Shown here: piece after piece, positions 36,439 through 47,376 of the stretch
Position numbering within the stretch: the first letter of the stretch is position 1
Layout: every line of letters starts with the position of its first letter
DNA from: Halocafeteria seosinensis
Lineage: Eukaryota > Sar > Bigyra > Bicosoecida
Assembly: GCA_001687465.1 (NCBI GenBank)
Contig: LVLI01000018.1
Span: 1-58,408 of the forward strand
Direction: 5' to 3'
Length of the DNA stretch: 58,408 nt
Notes under the pieces: generated by a model
What the model was told of the DNA's origin: nothing
Seen by the model: only the letters and a program-made list of their open reading frames with translations
Database searches by the model: none
Program-made: the position numbers and the translations under genes

Positions 36439-37740
36439 ATGGCGATATTGCAAGCTCTGGCGCTCGGATCCGCTTGGCTCCTGCTAGTCTTTACCCCTTC
36501 AGCAGCTGCTGCGTACGTATCTCCTTCGAATCTCTGCACAAAGGGAAAACCATTAAACTAAACATCACCTCTGTCTGACGGATCGTGCCACAGATACTCA
36601 TGCCTATATCCAAACCACACTGCGGCGGGGGGCTACCTCAAAGGTATCACTTGGGACCTGACCAACGCTGCTGTACCTAATGGAGGATGGTATGCGCAGC
36701 TCGATGGTTCCATCACACTGACGTTCTTTATTCAGATGCTGTTGCGCTGTTTATGTTAACCACAGGTATGGTGCCCACGATGGGGATATCATGGATGTTG
36801 AGAACTTCTACTTCACCTTCAATATTTGCGGCGCTATGACTTCTTATCCAACAAATTGTACCGCCGCCAACAGTGACTGTACGTCACCTGATGCGCCTAG
36901 TGCGGCGGCCGCCTGGAGATACGACAGCAAAAGTGGCAAATGCTATTGTCTGGGTACTTTTCCGTATAATCCGAGTAAAGTGCGAACGTATCATGTAGAC
37001 ATCCACGGTATGCTGGTTGGAAGCATTGTTGGTCTGCTGGTCTGCTGCATCCCGTCTATCTCTTTGCAGACCTCACGAGACCGGCCTTGGGAGTGAACCT
37101 CCTATACAAACTGGGAGGCAGCCAAAACATTGACAAGTGCGTGAAGAATACCAACGGTCCTTCCGGTTTCACACCCAACGTAACTATTACGTTGTATTGC
37201 GGGAATCCTCGACACCATTCAACGGACAAGCTGGTAGCAAACGCTGTACAGAAGTTGTTCATTGATGTAAGTGAAAAATGTTTCAGCGAGGCTCCAAGAA
37301 GTTAAACCATGCTTCTCAATAACAGGCAACTGATGAATGTGGTTACGATATCCACGCCGTCTCTACGATGGGGTGCCCTAAAGAATGCCCTGTTTCCTCG
37401 AACGATCAAGTGTGCAGCGGGAACGGGCATTGTGCTTACGACTTCACTTCTCAGAGAGCTCATTGTTTTTGCGACAAGAACTATAGTGGCAATGATTGCT
37501 GTAAGTGGCGAGCAAGTTGGGGTATTGGAAGTGCAAGGTTGTATCATGTACTTTGTCCGTCTTTCGGCTGCAGCGAAAAAGGTCACGGACTCGCATTCCT
37601 CTGCTGCCGCCGTTGGTGCTGTTTTTGGTGGTATTTTCACGGGTTTATTCGCTATAGCAGGCTTTTGGTACTACAAACATCGCTGGGTAAGCGGTGCAAG
37701 TAGTTATCAGAACAAAGACGGTGAAGAAGGTTTCTATTAG
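36439..37740 (+). CDS. MRH-domain type I membrane protein (paralogue B)
   Basis: Six exons encode 298 residues: 36439-36512, 36594-36689, 36766-36953, 37070-37266, 37326-37500 and 37574-37740. All phases agree. A signal peptide (ALGSAWLLLVFTPSAAAA) precedes an MRH/Atg27-type luminal domain: FYFTFNICG, KCYCLGDLTRPALGVNLLYKLGG, TITLYCG and CGYDIHAVSTMGCPKEC. An EGF-like module follows (VCSGNGHCAYD...CFCDKNYSGNDC), then an Ala/Gly-rich membrane helix (VGAVFGGIFTGLFAIAGFWYY) and a short tail. This is the same plan as 22684-23915, so the two are paralogues or members of an expanded local family. Such proteins sort or retain glycoproteins in the secretory system; sugar binding here is inferred. Confidence 0.75.
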
Positions 37741-38081
37741 TCAGATGCCGTAGGCACTAGGAGCCAATATCATTCCAATGTCTAAGTTGAATAATAAACG
37801 ATCAGTGCCAACCGAAGCACGATGCGGGCTTATCCCCTTCTTATTATCTTTGTCTTATAGGTCTCGGAGAGCGTTTGTAAATGACAATCGCTGTACTCTT
37901 CGCACAGTTTGAGGTTGCAAACTTGATAGCAGCGAAGGTGAGATACCCTTTGCACGGGTTTAACTGACTAGCTTCTACAGGAACTAGTTGCTTATTTTGA
38001 ATGTTGAACAGATACTAATCACGGTTTCCTAAAATAGCAAAGAAAATGCAACCAATTCATGAGACGGTTTGAACCGGAGAG
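37741..38081. other. Convergent intergenic region
   Basis: This interval lies between the ends of two convergent genes. A candidate poly(A) signal region (AATAATAAA) lies just after the plus-strand gene near 37790. Nothing else was recognised. Confidence 0.5.
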
Positions 38082-41000
38082 CTACTCCACGTTCGCACTT
38101 CGGCCTTGAAGTGGATTCACTATCGTTGTAACGCTCTCTTCCGTGTCTCTCTTTCTGGGTTCACTGCTTCTTAGACCAACTCCAACATCCCGCCTGTTCG
38201 TTGTGCATATACTCTCATGAATGGCTTGCCTTCTACAATCCTTTGAATCGTTACCTTCCTTTTCTTTGCTCTCGTCGGGAACAGGATTTGTTGTTGATAC
38301 CGCATCCCGTAAACGACTGCCGACATTAAGGTCGTCCAGGTTTATTTTCCTCTCTTTCATCCACTCTGTGAGAGTTCCAAACAGTACGATCAAAATTGGA
38401 AGGAACACTCCTACATCTTCCAAGCGCCTGATTGTGCTCTCGTGCCACCCTATTGGATCCGACTGGCCCGACTCGAGAAACCTTGCACGGGAAACGTTCA
38501 AGGCTGATATTGCTGCCAGTATATAAAGCAGTAAAGTCTCGCAGTAGTTAGCAACCCGGCTCTTGAACGGTTTAAGTTTTTGCTGGACAAGCAGGAATGC
38601 AATGCAAGAGCCAGTGTTAAGCATTGTCCGAGTGTATAGATTGGGAAATAATGACACCACAACAAAAGTAAAGCGCCTCCCAAGCATTACGCTCTGCCAC
38701 ATTCTATGATTGTGTCGAAATGGTGCAGTTTCATTGAAGAATATAGCCTTTTCCGAAGTAATGGTGGTCCAAGTAGTGGCCTTGGGATGCGTCAGTTTCT
38801 TTCCGCGGGTCCGTCGGAGCCAAACGATCAGACTTGGGAGAGGAATGATTAGTGATACTACATACTCAGCAACTGTCGCGCTGTCATCCCTCAGCATTTT
38901 GAGACCGAGTGCCATAACCGCTGGGACCAGGCAGGAGTTGAAAGCGAACCAAAGAACGGCTACCCACCACCACCATCTGGCAGCACAACCTTGGGTCATA
39001 TCGATACTGACTCGCATTCCATGGCCTGGAACCTCCTGACACGAAAATAAGCTTCTGATGGCGCTAGAAAGTGAGGTAAACGTCAGAGCGGCAATGCTTG
39101 ACACTGCCACATGGTATCGACGCGGGTCGTGTTTGAAACGTTTCTTTAACTGTCGATTGAAAACTCTGTGCAGTCCATAGATACCCATAACAGTAGCAAT
39201 CAAGAGAAACCCCTTACTAGCACGAAAAGCTTCACGACCCACCGCTGTGAGACCTTCCATTGGACACCATCCTCTTTCTGCCGAAATCGGAATACCAAAA
39301 TTAGCCAGAGTGGATGCCGCTGTTGCTGCACTGACACCGCCATCGTCTGCCGTTCGCTCAGCGATTGAGACCAGGCCAAGGGACTGGTAATGAGTAATTA
39401 GAGACTTTCTAATACCTTTGGAAAAGGCTTTACGGGATACCTTTGGTCGTGTTGGAATAAGTTCTCCTGTACCTGGTCCAGAGACAAGTAGTATTAGCAG
39501 AGTAACGCCAACGGCGAGGATAACGACAAGGAACCAGAAGAGCTTGTCCGTTGTGGTAAGACATTCGGAGTTTTGTACACATCCAATTCCTCCAATTTGC
39601 TCTGATGTGCCCTCAACGCATTGGCCACATCCAATACCCGCCCGTAGCGGCGCACAGGAATGGAACGAAGGACAGGAGTTCACCCCAGACCTCTGAGAGA
39701 CATTCGTGCAACAATAACCCGCTGGACATAGGACCAGCGGGAGAACGGAAGGAGAATTTGAACTCTCATTCTTAACACCCCAAAATCCGGGAAGAGCTCG
39801 AGGAGGAGAATCACCGGGGCAAAAAGCGGCAAAAGGGCAATCGAAACATTCGATATTAAAGTACTTGTCATCATGCATTGTCCCACGTCTTAGAGTATAG
39901 CTTCGTGGGGCACACATCTCGCAATCTACTCCCAACTTCTCGATAGGAAGTTGAATAAACTTCTGTGTAGGGCATGGGAAGCACTTTTGGCTTGCCTGAA
40001 ATTCCGCTGGCCAAACATGCGTATTGAATGAATTGATATCACTCTTTTCGTGGATTATGTGTGATTCTGCGCACCGAAACTCCGTATGGTTAACGTTGAA
40101 CGAAAGAGCATCTAAGACATGAATGAGCGGGTACGATCTGCTCGTAGTTTTTCCTTCGGTGTCAAACAAAGAAGAATCGAGTGATACACTTCCTCTCCCC
40201 GCATGCTCTATCACGCTTCCAGCTCCGGCGGGAACTCTCAAGGAAGAGGAGGAGACTCTTAACGAAGACCATCCGGAAGTATATACAAGTGATCCAGAGA
40301 GATTTGCCTCAACCTTGCCTCGAACGTTCTCCATCTCCACTTCACTGTTAAGTGCAAAAATTAAGCCACCTATTCCTGGAGCTGTAGCTGTAACGTTGCT
40401 AACCATTACGTCGTTCAGCCGAACATGTAGTAATCCTTGGGTTAGCGGAGTGGGAATGGACCCCAGAACGCAGTCACAATCTGGGTCAGGCGTCAATTGC
40501 TGCGGGATTGGACTGAAATCACCAGAGTTGGAAGAAAAAGAGAATGCCCCACCACCTTGCTTGGCCGATGCATTGTATAATGTCACATTCGAAGCGGTAA
40601 AGGAGCTTCCAGGAAATGTGCCACTAACCATGTCCACAGCTCCTCCACTCTCCGCTACAGTGCTATCGCAGAAGACGTTGGAGACGTTAACGCGCGTCTC
40701 AGCAGTTCGGGGACTACTAAAAGAGAGCAAACCTCCCCTCCCACTAGAAGCGCCAAGCACGCGGATATTGGCTATCGAAAGGAACAAATCGAATACCGTT
40801 TTCCCACTACGAACATTTATCACTCCTCCGGAGTCCCCACTGTGACAGTCTTTGTATATCCCACCTGCAAGTACCACCGAGCTACTTGAGAAATGAGACG
40901 AACCCAGGAGTGATACCGCGCCGCCGGCAGTCGACGCGTCTATCCCTGCTGTGCAGTTGTGAAAAGTATTTTCCTCCATTAAAAAGAAACGTTCCGTCAC

Positions 41001-42167
41001 GTTTTCCCAAGCAGTAAGCAGTACAGCCCCTCCAGCGTTGGTTTCCGCCATCATATTTTTGAATATATTTCGGTGGAACAAGTAGGTCGTATTGACTTCT
41101 GCCTCTAAGGTAAATGTGTAAACAGCCCCTCCACCGACTCGCGCAGCTGTGTCAGAGAAGGTATTGTTCGCGAAATTGAATGTGACGCCCTCGAAGAAAT
41201 TTGCATTGGCTGCAAACGCTCCCCCATTCCTTCCCGCCCGGCATTCGGAGAAAGTGCAACCGATGATATCGACGGTGGAATCTCTCAGGACAAGCCGCTC
41301 ATACTCCTCAATGAGCACATCTTCAAACGCTGCAATGAGGAGAGTTCCACCGATACTGTCAAGCTTTCCGTTAAAGTCCTCAGACCAATGAAACATACAA
41401 CGCTTTGCTTCTAAAACGGTTCTTTCCATAGGTACGCCATTGTTCTCCCCAACGATAGCTGCAGTCCCTCCTTGGCCATGAGCATGACATCTTTGAAACG
41501 TGCTCTCTTGCATCACTATGCCGACGCCCCTAACCTTGCTAGGAGGCTTCGCGACTGTTACACCAATGGCTCCACCAAAACCTTTTGAGTCCTGCAGAGG
41601 TCTCCTAGCGGTGCAGTTGTAGAAACTGCTGCCTCGAACATTGAGAAAAACATCCTGCCCAAATATGCATCCGCCATCTGAACTAGCGCCATTCCTGTAT
41701 TCTAGATGGGCTAAGTCCACGTGCAAGTCTCCCGCGTGCGGTCGTCCGGTTCCGTTGAGCGTGAATACTCTCCCTGCTCCTTTGCAGTCAAACACCGCAG
41801 TGACACCAGGAGATTCAGGTTCAACGGTTATAGAATGTTCCACATGGTATCCATCCACTGGACATGGTAAGTCCCCGAGCGTCCGCTGCCCACCTTGAAG
41901 AAGCACACGATCCCCATCTCTTGCGAGGTCCAGAGCATATTGAAAATCGCTACACGGGCTCCCATGCGTGCAATTGGACTTTCTCGATGATTGAGGATTG
42001 AATACATGCTCAGCGCTATCGGTAACATTAGCCACACAAGCGAACATTAGGAAGCACACTTTGGTCCAGGACAACCGCTTAGTGTTCTCACCAACAACAC
42101 TCGCTAGAGCTCTTGCTGGTGGCTGAGGCTGCGGCTGCTGGCGCTGTCTCTGCTTGTGCAGTAGCAT
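38082..42167 (-). CDS. Large beta-helix (pectin-lyase-like) multi-pass membrane protein
   Basis: A single exon of 1361 residues from an ATG at 42167. After a Gln/Pro-rich leader and a hydrophobic segment (VCFLMFACVANVTDS), ~650 residues show irregular ~25-residue repeats with GGA, GGAV and GGAVxF turns and 'FxNCTA' strands, typical of right-handed parallel beta-helices in polymorphic outer-membrane-type proteins. A cysteine-rich zone (residues ~700-865, CxxC pairs) leads to about nine hydrophobic segments between residues 870 and 1290, starting with LFWFLVVILAVGVTLLILLV. The tail is charged. Many N-glycosylation sequons suggest surface exposure. This architecture recurs in protist genomes with unknown role. 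A broken partial copy lies at 42430-42745. Confidence 0.75.
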   Translation of the reverse strand: MLLHKQRQRQQPQPQPPARALASVVGENTKRLSWTKVCFLMFACVANVTDSAEHVFNPQSSRKSNCTHGSPCSDFQYALDLARDGDRVLLQGGQRTLGDLPCPVDGYHVEHSITVEPESPGVTAVFDCKGAGRVFTLNGTGRPHAGDLHVDLAHLEYRNGASSDGGCIFGQDVFLNVRGSSFYNCTARRPLQDSKGFGGAIGVTVAKPPSKVRGVGIVMQESTFQRCHAHGQGGTAAIVGENNGVPMERTVLEAKRCMFHWSEDFNGKLDSIGGTLLIAAFEDVLIEEYERLVLRDSTVDIIGCTFSECRAGRNGGAFAANANFFEGVTFNFANNTFSDTAARVGGGAVYTFTLEAEVNTTYLFHRNIFKNMMAETNAGGAVLLTAWENVTERFFLMEENTFHNCTAGIDASTAGGAVSLLGSSHFSSSSVVLAGGIYKDCHSGDSGGVINVRSGKTVFDLFLSIANIRVLGASSGRGGLLSFSSPRTAETRVNVSNVFCDSTVAESGGAVDMVSGTFPGSSFTASNVTLYNASAKQGGGAFSFSSNSGDFSPIPQQLTPDPDCDCVLGSIPTPLTQGLLHVRLNDVMVSNVTATAPGIGGLIFALNSEVEMENVRGKVEANLSGSLVYTSGWSSLRVSSSSLRVPAGAGSVIEHAGRGSVSLDSSLFDTEGKTTSRSYPLIHVLDALSFNVNHTEFRCAESHIIHEKSDINSFNTHVWPAEFQASQKCFPCPTQKFIQLPIEKLGVDCEMCAPRSYTLRRGTMHDDKYFNIECFDCPFAAFCPGDSPPRALPGFWGVKNESSNSPSVLPLVLCPAGYCCTNVSQRSGVNSCPSFHSCAPLRAGIGCGQCVEGTSEQIGGIGCVQNSECLTTTDKLFWFLVVILAVGVTLLILLVSGPGTGELIPTRPKVSRKAFSKGIRKSLITHYQSLGLVSIAERTADDGGVSAATAASTLANFGIPISAERGWCPMEGLTAVGREAFRASKGFLLIATVMGIYGLHRVFNRQLKKRFKHDPRRYHVAVSSIAALTFTSLSSAIRSLFSCQEVPGHGMRVSIDMTQGCAARWWWWVAVLWFAFNSCLVPAVMALGLKMLRDDSATVAEYVVSLIIPLPSLIVWLRRTRGKKLTHPKATTWTTITSEKAIFFNETAPFRHNHRMWQSVMLGRRFTFVVVSLFPNLYTRTMLNTGSCIAFLLVQQKLKPFKSRVANYCETLLLYILAAISALNVSRARFLESGQSDPIGWHESTIRRLEDVGVFLPILIVLFGTLTEWMKERKINLDDLNVGSRLRDAVSTTNPVPDESKEKEGNDSKDCRRQAIHESICTTNRRDVGVGLRSSEPRKRDTEESVTTIVNPLQGRSANVE

Positions 42168-42429
42168 TACATGTATTCATGAGGGAGGTCCACACTCCAT
42201 TCCATGTAGCCGTACCATTTTCTCTGAAACAAGACAGCAGTGACGCGCAGAGGCGAGGCTCGGCGAACCCCCACCGACGTCATCTAGTCGCAAAACATTG
42301 CAGATTGTTTGTTGTACCAAGGCGGTCTCAGACAACACAAGTAAAAGTATCTTAACGTTTGTTCGAGAATTGAATCGTGGGAGCCTGACCTTTAGCAGCT
42401 GCTACCGATGACTTCTGGCATAAATTGCG

Positions 42430-42745
42430 CTTCGTGGGGCACACATCTCGCAATCTACTCCCAACTTCTCGATAGGAAGTTGAACAAACTTCTGTGTAGG
42501 GCATGGGAAGCACTTTTGGCGCATCGAAACTCCGTATGGTTAACGTTGAACGATAGAGCATCTAAGACATGAATGAGCGGGTACGATCTGCTCGTACTTT
42601 TCCCTTCGGTGTCAAACAAGGAAGAATCGAGTGAATCACTCGGAGTGATACACTTCCTCTCCTCGCGTGATCAATCACGCTCCCACTTCCCGCAGGGACT
42701 CTCAAGGAAGAGGAAGAGACATTCAACGAAGACCATTCGGAAGTA
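42430..42745 (-). pseudogene. Truncated duplicate of the beta-helix gene
   Basis: This stretch is almost identical to two separated parts of the neighbouring gene (39901-39991 and 40073-40282) but lacks the ~80 bases between them. It also carries a ~20-base internal repeat (GAATCACTCGGAGTGATACAC region near 42632-42652) that disrupts the frame. It has neither the start nor the membrane part. It is a dead fragment or a leftover of unequal exchange, lying 260 bases upstream of the intact gene's start codon in the same orientation. Confidence 0.8.
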
Positions 42746-42907
42746 ACCACTCAATGCTTATTACACACACACCATTGCCTTAATTCAACATCCCAATGCG
42801 GTAGATGACCTAAGCTAGCTGCCTTTGATGGTATTACCGATCGTAACTAACGTACAACGTTGTATCAAAGCGTCTGCTGTTGTATCGGTTGCGCCTTTGG
42901 GACCATG

Positions 42908-44509
42908 TCAGTCCAAACTCACCTTCTTAAGGGTAGGCAAACGATTGTAGAGCTCGGTTTCTGTGATAGAGGTTGTCTCGTATCTCAGGAATTCCAGGTT
43001 CGACAGATGTCGAAAAGCATCACAAGTAATCGTTGATTGGCTGCATCCATTCATGATCAAGGTGACCAAAGAACCTAGGTGAGTGAACCCGGTGTCAGTA
43101 ATTGTCGATTGCCCGCAGCACGGCATCACAAGCGTTTTCAACTTTGATATGTGTCGAAACATGCCGTCAGTAAACGTATACTGGCAGCAGAATCCCATAT
43201 CCAGATACGTCAAGTTAGATAGCCATATGAACGCACGATCAGTGAACGTAGGTTGCCGGCAACGAGACATACGTAGCCTTCTCAATCCCGATAGATGATG
43301 GAACATGTCATCCGAAAGCTGCGTGCAGTGACTCATATCCAGCGATGTCAAGTTTGACAGCTTACAAAACGCATCATCAGAGACTGTTTCTTGCGTGCAA
43401 CGAGACATACTTAGGTGTACTACATTCGATAAATGATGAAACGCGGCACTGGTTATCGTTGTTTGGTTGCAGCCCTCCATGCTAAGAACTTCCAGATAAG
43501 ACAGATGCTGAAATGCAGTATCTGTTATTGTGGTTTGTCTGCACCCATTGATGCTTAGATTTACTAGATCAGAGAACCACTGGAAAGCGTTATCGGATAT
43601 CTCGTTCTGCTTGCATTGACTCATATTTAACCACCGCAGTTTCTTCGTTAAATGCTTGAATGCTGAACAGCTGATGACTGATTGGTCACAATACGACATA
43701 TTTAGAGATAGGAGATTCTGCAGGTGACCAAAACCCCGAGATGTAACTGTCGATTGAGCACATGCTGTCATGTCCAGCCTTGATAAGTTTCGCAGGTGAC
43801 TAAACGCCTCGTCGGAAATCCTCGTTTGGTGGCATGCTACCATGTTCAGTAAGGTCAAATTAGAGAGGTGTCGAAAAGCGTTATCCGATATCGTAGATTG
43901 GCTACATCGATCCATCTTAAGTGATTTCAGATTCGAGAGATGTTGGAACGCAGCATCTGTGATTGTGGATTGGCTGCACTCGCTCATAGCCAATGATTCC
44001 AATCTCGATAGCGATTGAAAAGCGGCGTCTGTAATCGCCAACGCATCACATTCGGACATATTCAAATGCGTCAGATTGGTCAAATGAAGGAACTCTTGAT
44101 CTGTAAGGTTATCAACGGGAGGTATACAGCAAAGTAAGCAATTACTCAAGTCCAGAGAGCGTAGCCGTGAGAATAGCGTGAAAGCAGGGAGCAGTGAATC
44201 GTCCGTATTTTCACTCATCTTGTCCTCTAGCCAATGTCCTGGCACTGAAAGATGACCACAAAAATTAGGGAACTCTAGGGTGAGTTTGTACTCCAAGTTC
44301 AGGTCCACTTCCTCGGACATTTCATCGACGTTAAACAGTGCACATCGCGGCCACGAATACTGCCGCAGAAACGGACTTACGTCTTTTGTACTCGTAGTTT
44401 CTTCCATCACAGTGTCCCAGTACTCCACACAATCGTCCAGAGACATCGTTTGACGCCTTTGGGAAGACCATCGCAGGTAGAGCTCCAACAGGCTGTCTGA
44501 AGTTCGCAT
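42908..44509 (-). CDS. Leucine-rich-repeat protein with Cys-Gln signature repeats
   Basis: A single exon from ATG 44509 encodes 533 residues; a stop lies in frame just upstream of the open frame. After ~130 non-repeat residues, about 15 tandem LRRs of 24 residues run to the C terminus. The consensus is LxxLxMxxCxQxTITDxAFxHLSN, close to the cysteine-containing LRR class (AMN1/F-box partner type). There is no signal peptide or membrane helix, so a cytosolic or nuclear scaffold is likely. No F-box was recognised in the N-terminal part. The repeats are unusually uniform, which suggests recent expansion or homogenisation. The partner is unknown. Confidence 0.75.
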   Translation of the reverse strand: MRTSDSLLELYLRWSSQRRQTMSLDDCVEYWDTVMEETTSTKDVSPFLRQYSWPRCALFNVDEMSEEVDLNLEYKLTLEFPNFCGHLSVPGHWLEDKMSENTDDSLLPAFTLFSRLRSLDLSNCLLCCIPPVDNLTDQEFLHLTNLTHLNMSECDALAITDAAFQSLSRLESLAMSECSQSTITDAAFQHLSNLKSLKMDRCSQSTISDNAFRHLSNLTLLNMVACHQTRISDEAFSHLRNLSRLDMTACAQSTVTSRGFGHLQNLLSLNMSYCDQSVISCSAFKHLTKKLRWLNMSQCKQNEISDNAFQWFSDLVNLSINGCRQTTITDTAFQHLSYLEVLSMEGCNQTTITSAAFHHLSNVVHLSMSRCTQETVSDDAFCKLSNLTSLDMSHCTQLSDDMFHHLSGLRRLRMSRCRQPTFTDRAFIWLSNLTYLDMGFCCQYTFTDGMFRHISKLKTLVMPCCGQSTITDTGFTHLGSLVTLIMNGCSQSTITCDAFRHLSNLEFLRYETTSITETELYNRLPTLKKVSLD

Positions 44510-45315
44510 CGTGGCACTTTGTTTCTGACTCCATTCGACGCCCAAACTCGTTTCGGACGGCACGTGCACACGCTAAACGGCACCCGAGCCTAATGTCATA
44601 CACGCCTCAGAATTAAGAAGGGAAATATCTATACATTGCAATATACACCAACTTAACCTGCAGTGCCAAAACGCGTGAGACCGTAACTTCAACTTGAGGC
44701 TGACATACCAGTATACTTCTCGAGTTCCACGGGTAACATGTGACCAATGTCGCATTGGATTGGAATGGACGGCAAGATGACAGGGAAACAGCAGAGTGGG
44801 CCTGCGACGAGCTTTCTGGGCTCTGTGGTTCCAACTCGATTGCATGGAGCAATATACTTCAGCGGATGGAATTCATGACGCCATGGCCCCAGCCCAAAGG
44901 CGCCACTTAAATTCTCGACTCAGCCACAGCGTGGGCCTTGGCCATGACGCGCACAGAGAGAGATAGACAGTGGGAGATCGTTCCAATGGGAGTAAACCCC
45001 TCTCTTCTCTTACTTGTAACATTGTGTACGGAATATCTCTCTATTTGATTTCCATCCACGGGGCACAATTCCACTTTCATGGAATTCTCTTTCCTATGAA
45101 GCGCATGTAAAGAAGAAAGACGATGCACCTACACTATACTACTTCGTAGACTATGATTTTTCTCTGCGAATATAACAGACTACGCCCCATGATGACCTTG
45201 ATAAACGGCAGCGGCAGCTGCCGCAATACACAATGTCTTTTGAATTCTTTTTGAGTACTTCCCCCTGCATGAATTGTTGCCTATTACTCACCCATACTCC
45301 AAAATATAGAGAAAA
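44510..45315. other. Divergent intergenic region
   Basis: It separates the LRR gene from the AAA ATPase gene and should hold both promoters. No gene or RNA was recognised. A short palindromic GGCAGCGGCAGCTGCCGC stretch lies near 45208-45225. Confidence 0.55.
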
Positions 45316-47186
45316 ATGAGCTCTTCATCAACATCTTCGTCCCATGCAGCCACAGCTAGAGCATTAGAAGCTACAGCGGCAGCAGCGCAGGAGGCTCTCC
45401 GAGGAAGAGGAGGCGAACCAGGGCCTTCATCTTCTTCTTCTTCCGTAGCTTTATTACAGCCCTCTTTCGCCTGGGTCCATAACTTAGGGGAGCGAAGCAG
45501 TCAACAATGGCAGCACTTGGTGCAATTATCGAGAACGCGAGAGGGACGCCGTCTCTTGGCCACGATAGCGCTGGGAGGAGGAATCTGCGTTCTGGGGACC
45601 TGGGCTCTTGTACGCGCTTCCAGGGCTTCAGAAGAGGATGAAGAGGACCACCAGCATCATCAGGGATGGCTGTCCTCGGTACTGGGGTACTTTACCATGC
45701 AGGGGAAGCAATCTGAAAGCCAGGCTGAAAGCAGCCACGGGGAAGGAATCGTGGTGGAATTCAACAAATACGAGAAGACCCTCAAGGAAGAATTGGTCTA
45801 TCCTCATCAAATTAAGGAGAATTTCGATAGCATAGGAGGTCTCCAGGAAGAGGTACGTGCGGCGCTGGGGTGTCTATGCAACTGTATTCACGTGGCCACT
45901 GGAGCTGCAGGTGAAACGCATTAAGGAGCTCGTGGTATTGCCATTGAAAAAGGCTCATTTATACAGACGTTCCAGGCTAGCAACTGGTCCTTCTGGGTTA
46001 CTACTCTATGGACCGCCAGGTATGTATGCCACCGACTTCTTGTTCCCTCCTAGAGAAAGCACTGGACCGTGTGGAATCTGCAGGGACTGGGAAGACATTG
46101 TTAGCTAAAGCACTTGCGAAGCAATGTGGTGCGGCGTTTCTCAATGTGAGCCCTTCAGCGCTACTTTCAAAATGGGTTGGCGAGTCCGAAAAACTGACGA
46201 CGGCTGTGTTTTCTCTAGCGAGGAAACTCTCGCCTACAGTGATCTTTATTGATGAAATAGACGGACTACTCAGCAGCCGAAATACTGGCCAAGAAAACTC
46301 TGTTCATTCCAAAGTCAAAACGCTTTTCATGAGTTGTTGGGATGGCTTAGCGACACAGCATGCGGAGTACGTTGATGTTGGAACCAATGGCACAGGTAAA
46401 GGCACTGTCGAGCTTCGCAACTGGGTATTCGTCATTGGTGCAACAAATCGTCCCTGGGCATTAGATGAAGCCATTCTCCGCCGACTTCCTCATCAACTCA
46501 AAGTGGATGTACCCAACTTTGAGGCTCGAAAACATATAATAAGGATTTTACTGAAGGAGGAAGATTGCTTTGACAGCAGCGGTCTGGATTTGGATACTTT
46601 AGCGCGCATGACGAACAATTATACGGGAAGTGATTTAAAGGAAGTATGTAGACTTGCTGTGCTGCAAGTGATCAAGGATGCAGATGCTGATGAACAACGA
46701 CTGATAGATGCGGAAGAGAACAGAGCTTCTGAGGAATGGAGGCAACGTGAAGATATTAGGGACCGGTACAAGAATAAAATACCCAGTCAAACAGCCGACG
46801 AAAAGAGCAACCTTCAGGCCAAAGACGTTACAGCAGAGCTAATAGAAGAGATTTCATCTCGCCGCCAACGACCACCTAGTTGGCTGACGGTAAACCAGGA
46901 ACAGTTTAGAGAGCGAAGGGAGGAAGACATTGCTGATCGCAAGTATCTTGCCTTAGAAAACACATCGGTTCCGTTAAGGAAGCTCCAAATGAATGATTTC
47001 ATTGAGGCGCTACGGTCGGTCAAACCATCAGGCGCATCTGCATACGAATACCTAGAAGAGACACAGAGCGCCATGGGCTCATCGACACCAACGTTTACTC
47101 CGGCAGGAGCAGCCTATGGCGAAGGAATTCGAGGAAATTCAAAGCGGCTTCTGGGTGCTCTCCAGGGACAACAACAACCTGAATAG
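45316..47186 (+). CDS. Msp1/ATAD1-like membrane AAA ATPase
   Basis: Exons 45316-45852, 45911-46019 and 46084-47186 encode 582 residues; phases agree. A Ser/Ala-rich N terminus leads to one membrane helix (LLATIALGGGICVLGTWALV) and an acidic linker. The AAA domain has FDSIGGLQEE, Walker A GPPGTGKT (formed across an intron), AFLNVSPSALLSKWVGESEK, Walker B VIFIDEIDGLLSSR, and 'VIGATNRPWALDEAILRRLP' with the Arg finger. N-terminal anchor plus a meiotic-clade AAA module matches Msp1/ATAD1, which extracts mislocalised tail-anchored proteins from mitochondrial and peroxisomal membranes. The insertion before NWVFVIGATNR and the ~150-residue C-terminal extension are larger than in yeast Msp1. A spastin/katanin-like relative is the alternative. 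Confidence 0.8.
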
Positions 47187-47376
47187 CAAATTTTCAAGAA
47201 CTATGGACAGATTGCCACTTCTATCTAGCTATGAATTCTATTGTAAAATGCGTCTGTCCTGTTGTCGAAATTATGTATCGGTTACAATATGGTACATGAT
47301 TTTGTGCTCTCAAGGATATTGCATTTTCCACTTTCTCAAGAAAGGGGCGCCATGCTTCGGAAGGCTAGTGCTCTAA

